64,000 nt of DNA from an uncultured Bacteroidia bacterium. GTDB lineage: Bacteria > Bacteroidota > Bacteroidia > Bacteroidales > F082. Shown in pieces: positions 16,744 through 25,143 of this stretch. The position numbers and the translations under genes were made by a program. The notes beneath the pieces were generated by a model. The model saw nothing but the letters and a program-made list of their open reading frames with translations, ran no database searches and had not been told where the DNA came from. How positions within the stretch are numbered: position 1 is the stretch's first letter; each line of letters starts with the position of its first letter. Where the stretch lies: contig CADCGK010000005.1 in the NCBI GenBank assembly GCA_902800965.1, forward strand, positions 206,670-270,669. The letters run 5' to 3'.

Positions 16744-17697
16744 ATGGGCCTGTTTTCATTTTTAACCAAGAAAAAAGAACAAAAGGATGACCTCGACAAA
16801 GGGTTGGAGAAGACTAAGACCAGCGTCTTTAGCCGTATTTCCCATGCCATCGCCGGCAAGTCGAAAGTCGATGACGAGGTGCTTGACAATCTTGAGGAGA
16901 TCCTGATCACTTCCGACGTGGGAGTCGATACCACCTTAAAGATCATCGAGCGTATCGAGAAACGTGTGGCTCGCGACAAATACGTCGGCACCGATGAGCT
17001 GAACACCATCCTTAAAGAAGAGATCATGGCTCTGCTGCAGGAGAACCAGTCGGGCGATGGCACCACCTTCGACATCACGGGAAAGAAACCCTACGTGATC
17101 ATGGTGGTGGGCGTCAACGGTGTGGGCAAGACCACAACCATCGGCAAGCTGGCGCATAACTTCAAGAAGGCTGGCAAGAAAGTCGTTTTGGGTGCGTCCG
17201 ACACCTTCCGTGCCGCCGCTGTGGAACAGCTTAAGATCTGGGCCGAAAGGGTGGATGTGCCTATCGTACAGCAGGGCATGGGTGCAGATCCAGCTTCCGT
17301 TGCCTTCGACACGGTGAAGTCGGCCGTGGCTCAAGATGCCGATGTGGTGCTGATTGACACTGCTGGACGTCTTCACAATAAAGTCAACTTGATGCGTGAG
17401 CTCACCAAGATCAAGCAGGTGATGCAGAAGGTCGTCCCAGATGCCCCGCATGAGGTGCTGCTGGTGCTGGATGCTTCTACCGGCCAAAATGCCATCGAAC
17501 AAGCCAAACAGTTTACCGCTGCCACCGAGGTCAACGCCCTCGCGCTAACCAAACTTGACGGCACTGCTAAGGGTGGCGTGGTCATCGGCATCTCCGACCA
17601 GTTCAAGATTCCGGTCAAATACATCGGCGTTGGTGAAGGCATCGACCATCTCCAAATCTTCGACAGGAAGGCTTTCGTTGATTCACTGTTCGAGTAG
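16744..17697 (+). CDS. ftsY: Signal recognition particle receptor FtsY
   Basis: 317 residues. An SRP-type GTPase with a short charged N-terminus, a helical N domain, and the G domain: P-loop GVNGVGKTTTIGKLA, DTFRAAAVEQL, DTAGRLHNK, TKLDGTAKGG and the closing VGEGIDHLQIFD. It docks SRP-ribosome complexes at the inner membrane for co-translational insertion. The long acidic A domain of E. coli FtsY is absent, as usual in Bacteroidota. It sits in the conserved rpmG-DUF4295-ftsY-rimO order. Confidence 0.95.
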   Translation: MGLFSFLTKKKEQKDDLDKGLEKTKTSVFSRISHAIAGKSKVDDEVLDNLEEILITSDVGVDTTLKIIERIEKRVARDKYVGTDELNTILKEEIMALLQENQSGDGTTFDITGKKPYVIMVVGVNGVGKTTTIGKLAHNFKKAGKKVVLGASDTFRAAAVEQLKIWAERVDVPIVQQGMGADPASVAFDTVKSAVAQDADVVLIDTAGRLHNKVNLMRELTKIKQVMQKVVPDAPHEVLLVLDASTGQNAIEQAKQFTAATEVNALALTKLDGTAKGGVVIGISDQFKIPVKYIGVGEGIDHLQIFDRKAFVDSLFE

Positions 17698-17704
17698 AAT
17701 TATA

Positions 17705-17802
17705 TCAAGAATTAGAGAATTTGAGAAATGAAAAACGCAAGTGTTTTCGCTCCAATTCGGATAATTCTTAAGCTTCAAAATAGAAAAATCTCTAATTCTT
17801 GA
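17705..17802. repeat. 14-bp perfect inverted repeat reaching the rimO start codon
   Basis: TCAAGAATTAGAGA (17705-17718) is the exact complement of TCTCTAATTCTTGA (17789-17802), with about 70 bp between. The right arm contains the TTG start codon of rimO, so a folded transcript would hide the start. Confidence 0.75.
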
Positions 17803-19091
17803 CTAAACCATCGTTAAATATCGTCACTCTCGGATGCTCCAAAAACAAAGTGGATTCGGAGCATCTGGCGGCTTTGTTGGAACATCGTTATGTGATCCGT
17901 CATGATTCAGATAAGCGATCTGATGTGGTCATCATCAACACCTGTGGTTTTATTGGCGACGCACAAGAGGAGTCGGTGGATACCATCCTTGAGTATGCTG
18001 AGCTGCGCAAGCAAGGCAAGATCAAGAAACTGTATGTCACTGGTTGTCTCTCGCAGCGTTTCAAGAAGGAATTGCAAGAAGAAATCCATGAGGTGGACGG
18101 CTTTTATGGTGTGGAGAGCGTTAACTTGATTGCCGCCGACATCCTCAAGGAAGAGCCACAACCTCAGTATTGCAGCCATCGTGTTCTGTCAACGCCGAAG
18201 CACTATGCCTATCTGAAGATCTCAGAGGGGTGCAACCGCCGTTGTGCCTTTTGTGCCATTCCGCTGATCCGAGGACCGCATGTCTCGGTGCCGATGGAGA
18301 ATCTGTTGGAAGAAGCCCGTCAGCTGGCCAAACAAGGCGTGAAGGAACTGATCCTCATCGCTCAAGACTTGACTTATTACGGTCATGATATCGATGGCAA
18401 GTCTCATATTGTTGAGCTGGTGAAAGCCTTATGCAATATCGACGGCTTCGAATGGATCCGTCTGCATTATGGCTATCCTTTGGGCTTCCCTGATGAGTTG
18501 CTCGACTTGATGCGCGAAAACCCGAAGATCTGCCATTACATCGATTTGCCCTTACAGCATATCAGCACGCATATCTTGAAGGACATGCGTCGCGGCGTGG
18601 ATCGTGAGCAGACCATTGGCTTTGTGAAAAACGTGCGTAAGCATGTGCCAGACATCGCTTTCCGTACCACGTTCATCGTGGGCTTCCCGGGCGAGACGGA
18701 AGAAGATTTCGAGGAACTCTGTCAGTTTATCAAGGAGATGCGCTTCGAGAGGGCAGGGGTGTTTGCTTTTTCGCCCGAGGAAGGGACCCCGGCCTGCGAC
18801 ATGATTGACGATGTTCCGGATGAAGTGAAACAGGAGCGCGTCGATCGTTTGATGGAGATTCAGCAAAATATTTCATTGGAAATCAATGGAATGCGCGTTG
18901 GAAAGGTGGAAAAGGTACTGGTGGACCGATTGGAAGGCGACTATTATGTGGGTCGTTCGCAATTCGATTCTCCCGAAGTGGATGACGAGATTTTGATTCC
19001 GGCCGATGAGGAGTTGCAGATTGGGGAGTTCTACCAAGTGCGAATCACGCAGGCTGATTTCTTTGATTGTTACGGCGAAGTCTTGAAATAA
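17799..19091 (+). CDS. rimO: Ribosomal protein S12 methylthiotransferase RimO
   Basis: 430 residues. N-terminal UPF0004 domain with VTLGCSKNKVDSE, NTCGFIGDAQEES and VTGCLSQR (three cluster cysteines); radical SAM domain with CNRRCAFCAIP; C-terminal TRAM domain (about 365-430). It adds a methylthio group to an aspartate of ribosomal protein S12. No ATG or GTG fits the expected N-terminus: the start is TTG at 17799, which lies in the right arm of an inverted repeat. The usual initiation region has probably been displaced by that repeat, and translation may be weak or regulated. Confidence 0.93.
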   Translation: MTKPSLNIVTLGCSKNKVDSEHLAALLEHRYVIRHDSDKRSDVVIINTCGFIGDAQEESVDTILEYAELRKQGKIKKLYVTGCLSQRFKKELQEEIHEVDGFYGVESVNLIAADILKEEPQPQYCSHRVLSTPKHYAYLKISEGCNRRCAFCAIPLIRGPHVSVPMENLLEEARQLAKQGVKELILIAQDLTYYGHDIDGKSHIVELVKALCNIDGFEWIRLHYGYPLGFPDELLDLMRENPKICHYIDLPLQHISTHILKDMRRGVDREQTIGFVKNVRKHVPDIAFRTTFIVGFPGETEEDFEELCQFIKEMRFERAGVFAFSPEEGTPACDMIDDVPDEVKQERVDRLMEIQQNISLEINGMRVGKVEKVLVDRLEGDYYVGRSQFDSPEVDDEILIPADEELQIGEFYQVRITQADFFDCYGEVLK

Positions 19092-19135
19092 AATGCTACT
19101 TTTGCCGTTGATACGATGAATAACGTTCGTTTGGG

Positions 19136-20107
19136 ATGAACTTCTGGACAAGTTTTAAAGTTTTTGTCAAAGGTATTTTGATGGGTGTCGTCAATGTAGT
19201 GCCGGTATCCAGCGGAACGATTGCTTTGGTATTGGGCGTATTCGAACGTTTCATCAATTCCATTAAATCGCTGAATCCCAAGAATTTCAAGTATCTTTTC
19301 AAAGGTGAAATCACAGAGTTCGGTCGCAGGACGGATTTCCGTTTTCTAGTTACCATCCTATTGGGCATCATCGTGGGCATGGTGTTCACGGCGATCTTCC
19401 TGAAAAGGGTGCTGAAGTCGTATGAAGTCTTTGTTTGGGCGTTTTTCATCGGCTTGATCATTGCATCGGTGATCAATGTGATGAAAAGCATCGAAAAGGT
19501 GACCGTCAAGAATGTCATTATCTTGATGATCGGTTTTGTGGTTTCCTTCTTTTTGTCCATCCATCTGAATCCGGAGTCCAATGATGGCTTTTGGTACCTC
19601 TTTATTTGCGGTATCGTCGGGGCTACGGGCATGGTGGTCCCTGGTATCTCGGGCTCCCATCTGATGCTTTTGATGGGCAATTACGAGCTGATTGTCACCC
19701 ACGCCATCCCAGCGATGACGAAGGCATCGACATTCATGGTCGGTTTCCGGATCCTCCTGCCGTTTTTGCTGGGTTCCATCGTCAGTATCGTCAGCTTTTC
19801 TTATCTGCTTTCATGGCTGATGAAGGACTTCCGCAACGAGACGCTCTCGGCGCTTTCGGGCTTTATGCTGGGTAGCCTTCCCGTGGTGTATCCTTGGAAG
19901 GAGCCGTCGGCCGACATGGTGGATTACGTGTTTCATCTTCCCCAAATCAATGGGGAGTTTTTCATGGCAGTGCTGATGGCTGTTGTTGGAGCGGTGGCCG
20001 TCTATATGCTGAATGTGTATGCCCGCCGTGAGGAAATACGAATACAAAAGGCCGCTGTCAGAAGACAGAAGCGCGAGGAAAGAAGGAAGAAAGCAGAGGA
20101 TGCTTAA
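19136..20107 (+). CDS. DUF368 membrane protein, probable undecaprenyl-phosphate translocase
   Basis: 323 residues with about eight to nine membrane helices. The family signature GVVNVVPVSSGTIALVLGVF lies near the N-terminus, and a second similar motif MVVPGISGSHLMLLMGNYE at about 165-185. DUF368 (PopT) proteins have been identified as flippases that return undecaprenyl phosphate to the inner leaflet for cell-wall and surface-glycan synthesis; assignment here rests on family membership. The C-terminus is a basic cytoplasmic tail. The gene overlaps the convergent HydS-like gene by 4 bp. Confidence 0.88.
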   Translation: MNFWTSFKVFVKGILMGVVNVVPVSSGTIALVLGVFERFINSIKSLNPKNFKYLFKGEITEFGRRTDFRFLVTILLGIIVGMVFTAIFLKRVLKSYEVFVWAFFIGLIIASVINVMKSIEKVTVKNVIILMIGFVVSFFLSIHLNPESNDGFWYLFICGIVGATGMVVPGISGSHLMLLMGNYELIVTHAIPAMTKASTFMVGFRILLPFLLGSIVSIVSFSYLLSWLMKDFRNETLSALSGFMLGSLPVVYPWKEPSADMVDYVFHLPQINGEFFMAVLMAVVGAVAVYMLNVYARREEIRIQKAAVRRQKREERRKKAEDA

Positions 20108-21387
20108 TCTTTGTTTTTCAAGAAAATACAATCTGAAAGTTCTGCTTCGCCCATGACGATGTCACGAGCCAGGGCATCGCACGTAGGGGCGCCGCAAACG
20201 CCACAATCCCTTTGGGGTAGCTTTGCCCGGAGTTGGTTGATGCGTTGCATCTTAGCCAAAGCCTGCGTGATGTCTTCGTCGAGGACGAGCATGGAACGCG
20301 GTTTGATTTCGCCTACTTTTACGTTACGGGCGAGGAAGTTGCGTTCGGCTTCGATCTCGTGGTCTTTGGTCTGTTCTCCGTTGCGTTCACGTTCGGCGAT
20401 CTTGCGGGCACGGGCGAAGATGCGCTCGCACATCATGAAACGGTTGTCGCAGGTAAGGATACCGCCGGGACAGCTTTGGTCGCAGGCGCGGAGTTCCAAG
20501 AAGTCAACGTTCTCCACTTCGTCGTTTTCCACCTTCTCGAGGAACTCGATGACGTTGTGGATCTCGTCGATGGAGTAGGAGTGCTTGGCGTTGGAGAGGC
20601 GTCGCTCGCCGTTGGTGAGCGCGGTCAGCACGCCGTCGGCAGAGAGCTGAGACACGGGCAGCTTCTGCTCTTTGAAGCCGTGCCCTTGTTCTTTGATGCG
20701 CTTGAAGACACGGTTATACAAGGAATCCATGTTAATGACGCCGTCCACCAACGATTTATCTTCGCCAACAGGAGTCTTAACGGCAGCGATCTTGGCGGCG
20801 CAAGGGGTGATGTAGAAGATGCCGATGTCTTCGGGATTCCAGTCCTCTTTCTCCAGCTTGCGACGGATGTACATGGCCGTCAGGTCAATGGGCGCCTTGA
20901 TGGGGATGAGGTTATCCGTGAGGCCTGGGAACTTCACCTGGATGAGTCGCACGATGGCGGGACAGTAGGTGGAGATCAAAGGACGGATGTCGGGGTGTTC
21001 GGCAGCGTATCTGTTTTTAGCCTCGGTGTAGATCGGCACCGTGGCCTCGGTTTCGATGATATAAGTGAACCCGATCTCTTTCAAGATCTGGTAGATTCGC
21101 GACACGGTGATGTCGTTGGGGAATTGTCCCATGAAGACAGACGGCACCAGGGCTACGCGGCAGGCGTAGTTGAAGATGTCGTCGAAGTCATCTTGCTTGA
21201 TGTAGATGGACTTGGTAGGGCAGACCTTGAAGCAGTTGCCGCAGTCGATGCAGCGGTCGGGTTGCAAAATGGCTTTGCCGTTCCGTACCCTGAGGGCTTC
21301 GGTGGGGCACGCTTTCATGCAGTGGGAGCATCCGATGCATGTTTCCTGGTCAATGGTCAGCGCGTGAAAAAACGGTGTTTTATCCAT
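20104..21387 (-). CDS. Sensory-type [FeFe] hydrogenase-like protein (HydS-like)
   Basis: 427 residues. Two N-terminal 4Fe-4S motifs (CIGCSHCMKACP and CIDCGNCFKVCP), then an [FeFe] hydrogenase large-subunit domain with altered H-cluster motifs: TYCPAIVRL for TSCCPxW, TPCAAKIAAV for MPCxxK, and ACDQSCPGG for the last motif. A C-terminal 4Fe-4S domain follows (CGVCGAPTCDALARDIVMGEA). This is the sensory group of hydrogenases rather than a catalytic enzyme; unlike many, it has no PAS domain. It is the last gene of the accessory operon 23991-20104. Confidence 0.85.
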   Translation of the reverse strand: MDKTPFFHALTIDQETCIGCSHCMKACPTEALRVRNGKAILQPDRCIDCGNCFKVCPTKSIYIKQDDFDDIFNYACRVALVPSVFMGQFPNDITVSRIYQILKEIGFTYIIETEATVPIYTEAKNRYAAEHPDIRPLISTYCPAIVRLIQVKFPGLTDNLIPIKAPIDLTAMYIRRKLEKEDWNPEDIGIFYITPCAAKIAAVKTPVGEDKSLVDGVINMDSLYNRVFKRIKEQGHGFKEQKLPVSQLSADGVLTALTNGERRLSNAKHSYSIDEIHNVIEFLEKVENDEVENVDFLELRACDQSCPGGILTCDNRFMMCERIFARARKIAERERNGEQTKDHEIEAERNFLARNVKVGEIKPRSMLVLDEDITQALAKMQRINQLRAKLPQRDCGVCGAPTCDALARDIVMGEAELSDCIFLKNKD

Positions 21388-21427
21388 AATTCTTTCTCCT
21401 TACTTCTGTCTTCTGAATTCTGTCTTC

Positions 21428-21838
21428 TTAAAAATGCACTTCCATCTCGACGGTGGTGCCTACACCGACGGTGGACTGCACGTCGAGGCGATCGACGTTT
21501 TTGCGGATGTTGGGCAAACCCATGCCGGCTCCGAATCCCATGTTGCGTACCTCGGGTGAGGCGGTGGAGTTGCCTTCCTGCATGGCCCATTCGATGTCGG
21601 GGATGCCAGGACCTTTATCGACCACCTTGACGATGATCTTGTCGGCCTCGATGTCGGCATAGATCATACCGCCGTAGGCGTGGGCGATAGCGTTGACTTC
21701 GGCTTCGTAGAGGGCCACGACGACCCGTTTCACGATCTGGGGGTTCACGTTGAGCTGCTTCAAGGTCTTCTTGATAGAGCTCGATGCGGCTCCGGCGTTC
21801 ACAAAGTCCGCTTCAAAAACTTGGTATTCGAGATGCAT
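21428..21838 (-). CDS. Anti-sigma-factor-like ATP-binding protein (HATPase)
   Basis: 136 residues. A compact GHKL ATPase like RsbW/SpoIIAB: the N box is VVVALYEAEVNAIAHAYGG, the G1 box VVDKGPGIPDIEWAM, and the G2 box MGFGAGMGLPNIRKNVD. Such proteins bind or phosphorylate partner proteins. It lies between a DRTGG protein and the HydS-like protein, a neighbourhood known from [FeFe] hydrogenase loci. A role in hydrogenase-linked signalling is inferred. Confidence 0.85.
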   Translation of the reverse strand: MHLEYQVFEADFVNAGAASSSIKKTLKQLNVNPQIVKRVVVALYEAEVNAIAHAYGGMIYADIEADKIIVKVVDKGPGIPDIEWAMQEGNSTASPEVRNMGFGAGMGLPNIRKNVDRLDVQSTVGVGTTVEMEVHF

Positions 21839-21859
21839 GGTGTTTTGTTTTGGTTAGAC

Positions 21860-22204
21860 TTAGAAAATGGGCAGCATGCCCGCTTTGAAGAGCAATCCGC
21901 AGGCCTTGAACATGGAGAAGTCACATTCCATGACCACCATGCCCTCGTCCTCGGCCTCTTCGATCATCTCCTCGGTGGCCTTCTTGCGGCGTACGAGGAC
22001 GATGATGTCAAGGTTGCCCATCTCGCAGGTGCGGATGGTTTGCATGTTGCACAATCCGGTGAGGATCACAGGGTTGTAGTCGCCCAAGGTGAGCACGTCG
22101 CTCATCAGGTCGGAGGCGAAGGCCGTCTCATGTTCTTCGTTCAAGCGGTCTTGTCCGCAGAGGACCTTGGCCTCCAGTAAATCGGCAATTTCTTTGAGTG
22201 TCAT
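21860..22204 (-). CDS. DRTGG-domain protein
   Basis: 114 residues, starting MTLKEIADLLEAKVLCGQD, with the family pattern ASDLMSDVL and GLCNMQTIRTCEMGNLDIIVLVRRK. DRTGG domains occur next to CBS domains or, as here, alone near hydrogenase genes; they probably bind a nucleotide or partner protein. It is related to the gene at 23656-23991. The start is followed upstream by repeats of TTCAGTTG (22206-22243). Confidence 0.8.
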   Translation of the reverse strand: MTLKEIADLLEAKVLCGQDRLNEEHETAFASDLMSDVLTLGDYNPVILTGLCNMQTIRTCEMGNLDIIVLVRRKKATEEMIEEAEDEGMVVMECDFSMFKACGLLFKAGMLPIF

Positions 22205-22243
22205 ATTGTTCAGTTAATCAGTTGTTCAGTTGTTCAGTTTTGT

Positions 22244-22792
22244 TTAATCGTTGTAATTGATCTCTTTCAAATTCTCCTGAATCATCTCCTTCAAGTATTT
22301 CATGATGTGGACATCGTTCATCGGCATTCCGTCTAAGGCTTCCTTCACCTCGTCGGTGTCGAATACAAACTCGCCGTCATCGGTGATGTGGGTGTAGATG
22401 AAGTGGATGTCCTGATGGGCGGAGAATAGCATCACCAAGGATCCCGCCAGGTCGCCCATGGGAGGGCGGTCGATGTGGTCGTGCTGGAACCAGAAATGGA
22501 GCACGGTACCCTTGCCGACTTCGCTTTCGATGTGCATGCCGCCGCCCATATTTTCGGTGTTCATCTTGATGAGTGGCAGCCCCAGTCCCACTTTTCTGGT
22601 GGTTCTTGAGGTGGTCCATGGGTCGGTCACCTTGGCTAGGAACTCGGGCGTCATGCCTTTGCCGTTGTCCTTGATGGTGAAGTCATAGACATTGTCTTTG
22701 AGGCTGTCCTTGATGGTCAGCTCCACCAAGGTCGAGTTGGCCGCGGTCGAGTTCTCCATCAGGTCATATACGTGCATTGCTAATTCTTTCAT
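22244..22792 (-). CDS. Histidine-kinase-like ATP-binding protein
   Basis: 182 residues, a stand-alone GHKL ATPase domain. N box: LAMHVYDLMENSTAANST. G1: IKDNGKGMTPEFL. G2: TRKVGLGLPLIKMNTENMGG. There is no dimerisation/phospho-acceptor domain, so it is not a classical sensor kinase. It ends with a helical extension of about 60 residues specific to this hydrogenase-linked family. It lies 6 bp downstream of the PHP gene, so co-translation is likely. Confidence 0.85.
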   Translation of the reverse strand: MKELAMHVYDLMENSTAANSTLVELTIKDSLKDNVYDFTIKDNGKGMTPEFLAKVTDPWTTSRTTRKVGLGLPLIKMNTENMGGGMHIESEVGKGTVLHFWFQHDHIDRPPMGDLAGSLVMLFSAHQDIHFIYTHITDDGEFVFDTDEVKEALDGMPMNDVHIMKYLKEMIQENLKEINYND

Positions 22793-22798
22793 AAGCGT

Positions 22799-23575
22799 TT
22801 ATCCATAAAGGAGTTGCAGTTTTTCATTGGGTTCGGTGTCGATGTAACGTCCGTCCTCACCGTGAAGGGTCTTGCGGAACTCATCGAACGTCTTGTCATA
22901 CATGTGCAGCACACAATGGACTTCTCCGATGATATGGAGGAAGTGGGCGTCGCTGCTTTTGGTGAAGTTGAATTTCTTCAGATAGGCGTATTTCTTCAGG
23001 AAGTCCTCTTTTTTCACGTGTTTCGAGATCTCCAGGGCGTCGGCCTTGATGTCGGGTGGCACGAAACCCAGTTGGCTCACCAAGCTGCTGGCGGGTTTGT
23101 TCACGTGGGCGGGGACAAAGAGTCCGCCGATCTCATGAACCACGTCATAAAGCTCGTCAAGATCGGCATCGAGGGCTGACCACAGCAGCCATTCCTCTTC
23201 ACCCACCACTTCTTCGTTCTCATCCACGATGAGTTGGTAGCCGAACTTCTCCTCATCCAGTGGGATGTGGGGAAGGTGCGCGTCGAGGAACTCCTGGAAT
23301 TTGTCGAGCTGTTCATCTGTCTCGAAGTAGGCGAGGGCATGGGCTTCTTCTTGGGTGGTGATCTCCACGCCGCCGATGACCAAAATGTCGTTTTCGCGGC
23401 CGATCTTCTGGGTCACTTTCACCTGTCGCGTCGTGTTGTGGTCGCAGATGGCGATCACGTCGAGATGCAGCTTCTTGGCTTGCTCCACGATGGCTGAGGG
23501 ACTCATATAGAGGTCGCCGCACGGCGAGAGCACCGTGTGCATGTGGAGGTCGGCTCTATATGCGTGGAGGTCCAT
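22799..23575 (-). CDS. PHP-domain phosphoesterase
   Basis: 258 residues. The PHP metal-site motifs are ADLHMHTVLSPCGDL near the start, ICDHNTTRQV at about 45, the GGVEITTQEE region and a C-terminal SSDAHFLH. PHP proteins are metal-dependent phosphoesterases, some acting on 3',5'-linked nucleotides. It is a regular member of the DRTGG/HATPase/HydS hydrogenase neighbourhood, where its substrate is unknown. A hairpin-forming repeat separates it from the operon's first gene. Confidence 0.87.
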   Translation of the reverse strand: MDLHAYRADLHMHTVLSPCGDLYMSPSAIVEQAKKLHLDVIAICDHNTTRQVKVTQKIGRENDILVIGGVEITTQEEAHALAYFETDEQLDKFQEFLDAHLPHIPLDEEKFGYQLIVDENEEVVGEEEWLLWSALDADLDELYDVVHEIGGLFVPAHVNKPASSLVSQLGFVPPDIKADALEISKHVKKEDFLKKYAYLKKFNFTKSSDAHFLHIIGEVHCVLHMYDKTFDEFRKTLHGEDGRYIDTEPNEKLQLLYG

Positions 23576-23580
23576 GGGGG

Positions 23581-23660
23581 AGTGAGGAGTTAGGAGTGAG
23601 GAGTGAGGAGTAGCTTTGATCCGAAGGTTTGCTCCTCACTCCTCACTCCCAACTCCTAAC
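23581..23660. repeat. GTGAGGAGTTAGGA-type inverted repeat inside the accessory operon
   Basis: GTGAGGAGTTAGGAGTGAGG on the left faces a CTCCTCACTCCTCACTCCC-type right arm, giving a long hairpin within one operon. Its right end covers the stop codon (23656-23658) of the DRTGG gene. It may weaken or stabilise the transcript between the two genes. Confidence 0.8.
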
Positions 23661-23991
23661 TATTTAAAAGGTTATATACTTTGCCAGCAATCTCGTAGGT
23701 GGGAAGGGAGGTCTGCAGGATGGGCAGGTCTTCCTCGTTGCTCTGCTCGATGGTCTCGTCGTTGGGGACGAGGTTCTTCACCAAGATGATGCACGCCATC
23801 TCTTTCAGGGAGGCCACGGCCATCACGTTCTTATGTGTCTGGAGGGTGATCCAGATGTTGCCTTCCATGGCGTTGCCCATCACGTCGCTGAGCAGGTCAG
23901 ATATATAGCATCCGTCGATTTCACGGTCCAGGCCATTGGCACCGGAGAGGACTTTCAGTCCGAGTTTGTCAACTAACTCTTGTACTTTCAT
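23656..23991 (-). CDS. DRTGG-domain protein, first gene of the hydrogenase-accessory operon
   Basis: 111 residues: MKVQELVDKLGLKVLSGANG, then CYISDLLSDVMGNAMEGNIW and MACIILVKNLVPNDETIEQS. It is the same family as 21860-22204 but clearly diverged, so the operon carries two different DRTGG proteins. Transcription starts from a TAACTTTGC element (24027-24019, minus strand). The operon order is DRTGG, PHP, HATPase, DRTGG, HATPase, HydS-like. Confidence 0.82.
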   Translation of the reverse strand: MKVQELVDKLGLKVLSGANGLDREIDGCYISDLLSDVMGNAMEGNIWITLQTHKNVMAVASLKEMACIILVKNLVPNDETIEQSNEEDLPILQTSLPTYEIAGKVYNLLNS

Positions 23992-24018
23992 GTTTTGTTT
24001 TCTTTTAAAATCGTATCT

Positions 24019-24067
24019 GCAAAGTTAATAAAAATCTTGGTAGCATATCTTCTTTTTTCTACTTTTG
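24019..24067. promoter_or_regulatory. Divergent promoters between the hydrogenase-accessory operon and the FISUMP lipoprotein
   Basis: Minus: TAACTTTGC at 24027-24019. Plus: TTG at 24037-24039, 20 bp, TACTTTTG at 24060-24067. Both match the consensus. Confidence 0.6.
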
Positions 24068-24090
24068 TGCCGTTTTTAAAAAGAACAGCT

Positions 24091-25143
24091 ATGAGAAGAA
24101 TCACAACGAAGGCTTTGTCAGTCTTGATGCTGGTGGCTGCGGTGGTGTTTGCCGCGGGTTGCAAACCGGAAGATGAACCCAATAACGGAGGTGGAAACCA
24201 AGGTGGCGGTAATGAAAACGAGGTGACTATTAAGGTCACGACGGATACCCCGAAGGACATCACTGAAACCACTGCAATTTGCGGTGGAAGGGTGGAGGTT
24301 TCACAAGGCGTTACACTCAATGAGCTTGGTATATGCTGGAGCAAAAATACCAACCCTACAGCGAATGGTGAACATTATTCCACTACAAACTGGACTGCGC
24401 CATTCCAATGTGCTCTTATGAGTCTTGAGCCGAACACCGTTTACCATGTCCGGGCCTACGCCTTGAGGGATTCGGAGTATTACTATGGTGAGGACAAGAG
24501 CTTCAAGACATTGGAGAACAACATTGGCGGTGGCGATGGTAGTGGCACCTACAATGGTCATGACTACATCGATCTGGGCTTGCCGAGTGGAACGATGTGG
24601 GCTACCTGCAATGTGGGCGCCGATACGCCTGAAGGCTATGGCGATTACTTTGCTTGGGGCGAGACGCAGCCGAAGACCACATATACATGGGCTACCTATC
24701 AGTACTGCAACGGCGAGGACCACAAACTTACCAAGTACTGCAACATGGCCAGTTATGGAAACGAAGGTTATACTGATAACTACACAGTCTTACGTTCTGA
24801 TGATGATGCCGCCACGGCAAACTGGGGCGATCGTTGGAGTATGCCTACAGATGCCCAATGGCAAGAATTGTGGGCTAACACGACGAATAGATGGACTACA
24901 CAGAACGGGATCAACGGAAGGCTGATAACGGCAACTAATGGCAACAGCATCTTCCTTCCCGCTGGCGGTTATTATTGGATTGAAACCCTCAACCGTGTTG
25001 GTACCGATGGCAACTATTGGTCGAGTTCACTCGATACATCGGGCCCGAACAATGCATTGTATAGCAAATTCTATGCTGGCAATCATTCCTCAGGCCCTTA
25101 CGATCGTAGCGTCGGGTACACAGTCCGCCCCGTTTTCCATTAA
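24091..25143 (+). CDS. FISUMP-domain lipoprotein
   Basis: 350 residues. Lipoprotein signal MRRITTKALSVLMLVAAVVF ending AAGC, a Gly/Asn-rich linker, a fibronectin-III-like domain (about 50-135, with TTAICGGRVEV and LEPNTVYHVRAYAL), then a FISUMP domain (about 150-350) starting YNGHDYIDLGLPSGTMWATC. This is probably a surface protein. The FNIII plus FISUMP layout is the same as in the extracytoplasmic part of the kinase at 41293-43575. I start it at the ATG at 24091, 24 bp after the -7 element. Confidence 0.85.
   Translation: MRRITTKALSVLMLVAAVVFAAGCKPEDEPNNGGGNQGGGNENEVTIKVTTDTPKDITETTAICGGRVEVSQGVTLNELGICWSKNTNPTANGEHYSTTNWTAPFQCALMSLEPNTVYHVRAYALRDSEYYYGEDKSFKTLENNIGGGDGSGTYNGHDYIDLGLPSGTMWATCNVGADTPEGYGDYFAWGETQPKTTYTWATYQYCNGEDHKLTKYCNMASYGNEGYTDNYTVLRSDDDAATANWGDRWSMPTDAQWQELWANTTNRWTTQNGINGRLITATNGNSIFLPAGGYYWIETLNRVGTDGNYWSSSLDTSGPNNALYSKFYAGNHSSGPYDRSVGYTVRPVFH

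Noticed and set aside
20233..21630. A 465-codon open frame on the plus strand
   Set aside because: It is antisense to the HydS-like and HATPase genes, whose motifs are unmistakable; the protein has no known motif and an odd Val/Asp/Gly-rich composition.
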